Of a DNA stretch of 7,731 nucleotides, positions 5,961 through 7,731 are shown one piece after another. Made by a program: the position numbers and the translations under genes. Each line of letters opens with the position of its first letter. The first letter of the stretch is position 1. The DNA is from SCQX01 sp035720945. GTDB lineage: Bacteria > Pseudomonadota > Gammaproteobacteria > Burkholderiales > Burkholderiaceae_B. The notes beneath the pieces are model-generated. The model saw nothing but the letters and a program-made list of their open reading frames with translations, ran no database searches and was not told the origin of the DNA. The stretch is taken from NCBI GenBank assembly GCA_035720945.1, contig DASTNK010000136.1:1-7731 (forward strand), written 5' to 3'.

Positions 5961-6029
5961 CGCGCCGGAATTCGGGGAAATTGCCGCTCGCAGGGGTTGA
6001 TTTGCGGGCTTTGGGATACACATGACACC

Positions 6030-6920
6030 ATGATGACCACATTCAAGAAAGCGGTTTCGCTCGCCTCGGCCCTGTTATTCGCAGGCCTGTTTTTCCGCAC
6101 AGCCGACGCCAGTCAAGTGCATGAGACCGCAAGGAAATTCATCATCTATGAGTACGTGCCTTACTCCACTCATATCGCGGATGGTGAAGTTGTCACGGAG
6201 CCGTCTTTTAAGTCGTATCTCGAATCTCTCGGCATCCACAGGATTGATGTGATTTATCGCAATCGATTCATGACCGATGGGCGCCCCGACAAGCAGAAGA
6301 TTGAGGACATTGCCAAGTCGGCGCTCGCGGCTCCCGGCATCCCGGCCTCTTTCGACACCGAGTTCGGCCAGCGCTTCAAGCCGGAGACGGTCATCCCGCG
6401 GGTAAGCGAGATACTCCGCATTTTCCATCACTACAACACTGTCATCCCCGCCGGGGTTTATGCCACGGCGCCACAGAACACCTTCGCATGGAAGCCGAAC
6501 ACCCCGGCCCGCTTTGACGCGCTCAATCCGCGTTATGCAAGCGTCGCGAGGCAGGTCGACTTCCTTAGCCCCGTGCTCTACAACTACAACGGCGGCGACA
6601 CTGCGCGTTGGAGGCTAAACGCCGACTACAACATGCAAGCCGCAAAGAAATATCACACCGGGAAACCCATAATCCCCTACATCAACATCGCTGTCGTCTT
6701 GAAAACCAGCAAACGGGACAAGAGAGCGCCCATCCTGGTTCGCATGCTGACTGAAGCCCAGATGCATGCGCGGCTTCAGGCGTTGTACGACCTTGGTGCC
6801 AGCGGCTGTATCGTCTGGGCCAGTACCCGGTTCCGCACGGCCGACGGCAAAACGCCCGTATTCGATCGCAACAGCGGTTGGGGGAAAGCGCTCGCCGATT
6901 TTGCGCAGGCACATGGGTAA
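6030..6920 (+). CDS. Exported hypothetical protein, putative hyaluronidase-like (GH56-type) TIM barrel
   Basis: From the ATG at 6030 the product is 296 residues. Residues 1-28 form a signal peptide: MMTTFKK, a hydrophobic core AVSLASALLFAGLFF, and an ADA-S cleavage site, so the mature protein is periplasmic or secreted. Alternating strands and helices follow (FIIYEYVPY 37-45; RIDVIYRNR 71-79; IPASFDTEFGQRF 104-116; VIPAGVYATAP 138-148; VDFLSPVLYNYN 176-187; KPIIPYINIAV 212-222; GASGCIVWAS 256-265), consistent with a (beta/alpha)8 barrel. Asp109-x-Glu111, a tyrosine in GVYAT and GCIVWAS near the end resemble the layout of hyaluronidases (GH56: FDxE..., GxxxWGSS). This is a fold-level resemblance from reading, not a proven match. 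A TTG at 5997 would extend the frame but spoil the signal peptide; no strong Shine-Dalgarno is seen. Confidence 0.8.
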   Translation: MMTTFKKAVSLASALLFAGLFFRTADASQVHETARKFIIYEYVPYSTHIADGEVVTEPSFKSYLESLGIHRIDVIYRNRFMTDGRPDKQKIEDIAKSALAAPGIPASFDTEFGQRFKPETVIPRVSEILRIFHHYNTVIPAGVYATAPQNTFAWKPNTPARFDALNPRYASVARQVDFLSPVLYNYNGGDTARWRLNADYNMQAAKKYHTGKPIIPYINIAVVLKTSKRDKRAPILVRMLTEAQMHARLQALYDLGASGCIVWASTRFRTADGKTPVFDRNSGWGKALADFAQAHG

Positions 6921-6947
6921 GCGAAACCAGCAGCAACCCATTTCAAT

Positions 6948-7731
6948 CTATTTTTTTGTGAACCGCCCAAACCGAAAGGGTGATGGATCCACGCGTGGCG
7001 CCACACCTCGCACGAGGTCCGCGATCAGTTCTCCCGCGGCCGGGCCCAAGCCGAACCCGTGCCCCGAGAACCCCGTCGCGATGAAAAGGCCGTCGATCTG
7101 TCCCGCCTGGCCGATGATCGGCACGGCATCGGGCGTCACGTCAATCATCCCCGCCCATTCGTGGCTGATGCGGCACTGTGCAAAGCCGGGGAACGCGTGG
7201 CTGAGATTTCGCACGGCTTCGTGATTCAGGCCCGGCGCCGGATCGGGATCCAGAATCCGGGTTTGCTCAAAAGGTGTGGTGTCTTGATTGCTCCAACGCT
7301 TCGGGACGCGCAAATCTTTGAATAGCTGTTTTCCCGCGCGAACCCTGAGTTCCCGCCAGCCTTTGGCCAGTGCGGGCGCAAACTCTTTGAAAAGACGGAA
7401 GTTGTCAGTGGTGATCTGCGCGATATTGGCGTTGCTGCGGGCGATGGTATATCCGCCGTCCGCCCGTCGGCGAAACGCGAAGTTGTCAGCAGCGACGGGC
7501 AGTGCGGGGATGCGACCGTCCAGGGTGTCGACGCGGGCGGCCGTTGCCAGCACTTTGAGCTGTGGAATGGAAATTCCAAGATTCCCGGCAAACAACCGCG
7601 ACCAGCTGCCGCCTGCCAACACGACTTGATCGCATTGGATCGGACCTTGTTCTGTCACGACACCGCACACGCGGCCCGCTTGTGTTTCTATGCTCCGCAC
7701 GGCACACGATTGCAGAAGGTGGGCGCCATGC
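6948..7731 (-). CDS. DAO-family FAD-dependent oxidoreductase, partial
   Basis: The 260 C-terminal residues are visible and the frame stays open through the right edge (HGAHLLQSCAVRSIETQ), so the N-terminal dinucleotide-binding GxGxxG part is outside. Recognisable parts are VVLAGGSWSRLF (FAD-domain strand and GxWS loop), a substrate-domain stretch with FAFRRRADGGYTIARS, FPGFAQCRISHEWAGMIDVTPDAVPIIG (the common EWAG...TPD..P.IG pattern) and the C-terminal FAD-contacting IATGFSGHGFGLGPAAGELIADLV. This fits glycine/D-amino-acid oxidase or dehydrogenase enzymes (DadA-like), which oxidatively deaminate amines and donate electrons to oxygen or quinones. The substrate cannot be specified. The stop lies 27 bases from the stop of the convergent exported protein. 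Start codons inside the window are not the true start. Confidence 0.92.
   Translation of the reverse strand, partial: HGAHLLQSCAVRSIETQAGRVCGVVTEQGPIQCDQVVLAGGSWSRLFAGNLGISIPQLKVLATAARVDTLDGRIPALPVAADNFAFRRRADGGYTIARSNANIAQITTDNFRLFKEFAPALAKGWRELRVRAGKQLFKDLRVPKRWSNQDTTPFEQTRILDPDPAPGLNHEAVRNLSHAFPGFAQCRISHEWAGMIDVTPDAVPIIGQAGQIDGLFIATGFSGHGFGLGPAAGELIADLVRGVAPRVDPSPFRFGRFTKK

Noticed and set aside
4779..6023. 414-codon minus-strand frame opposite the acyl-CoA synthetase
   Set aside because: Antisense shadow of a GC-rich gene, low complexity in G, D and H, while the sense frame carries every ANL motif.
6921..6960. T-run after the exported protein as an intrinsic terminator
   Set aside because: The seven T's are lysine codons of the convergent oxidoreductase and no stem precedes them.
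1..7731. CRISPR array, tRNA or rRNA genes
   Set aside because: No regularly spaced repeats and no cloverleaf or rRNA-like segments were seen on either strand.

Overview
This window is a GC-rich bacterial chromosome segment. Codon use, Shine-Dalgarno sites and the mix of gene families suggest a beta- or other proteobacterium, perhaps a Burkholderiales/Alcaligenaceae-type organism. That placement is inference from gene style, not from a marker gene. Both edges cut through genes.

Layout. (1) 1-400, minus: start of a PhnB-like VOC/glyoxalase-fold protein, cut by the left edge. (2) 401-780: an AT-richer gap with short repeats and no convincing gene. (3) 781-1421, minus: a complete vapB-vapC toxin-antitoxin operon with coupled TGATG overlap, and a likely promoter and near-palindromic operator at 1457-1488. 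(4) 1532-1618, plus: the last 28 codons of a short-chain dehydrogenase, a decapitated remnant beside the vapBC control region, followed by a perfect 9-bp stem-loop. (5) 1689-2813, minus: a DUF318/ArsP-type permease with a CTCC motif, divergent from (6) 2994-3692, plus: a small FAD/NAD(P)H oxidoreductase of the ferredoxin-reductase superfamily. The 180-bp gap between them holds a strong sigma-70-like promoter overlapped by two palindromes. (7) 3693-4313: a relic zone with a 28-codon piece of a LysR regulator and a small unknown ORF interrupted by an amber codon. (8) 4314-5960, plus: a complete AMP-forming acyl-CoA synthetase. (9) 6030-6920, plus: an exported protein with a putative hyaluronidase-like D-x-E motif. 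(10) 6948-7731, minus: the C-terminal two thirds or so of a DAO-type FAD oxidoreductase, cut by the right edge.

How it fits together. There is no single long operon. The clear functional units are vapBC and the divergent permease/flavoreductase pair, which probably share control. The SDR and LysR stubs show that this region has suffered deletions or insertions, so it looks like a plastic accessory stretch between metabolic genes. The permease/flavoreductase pair with its palindromic control region is the best candidate for an uncharacterised system.
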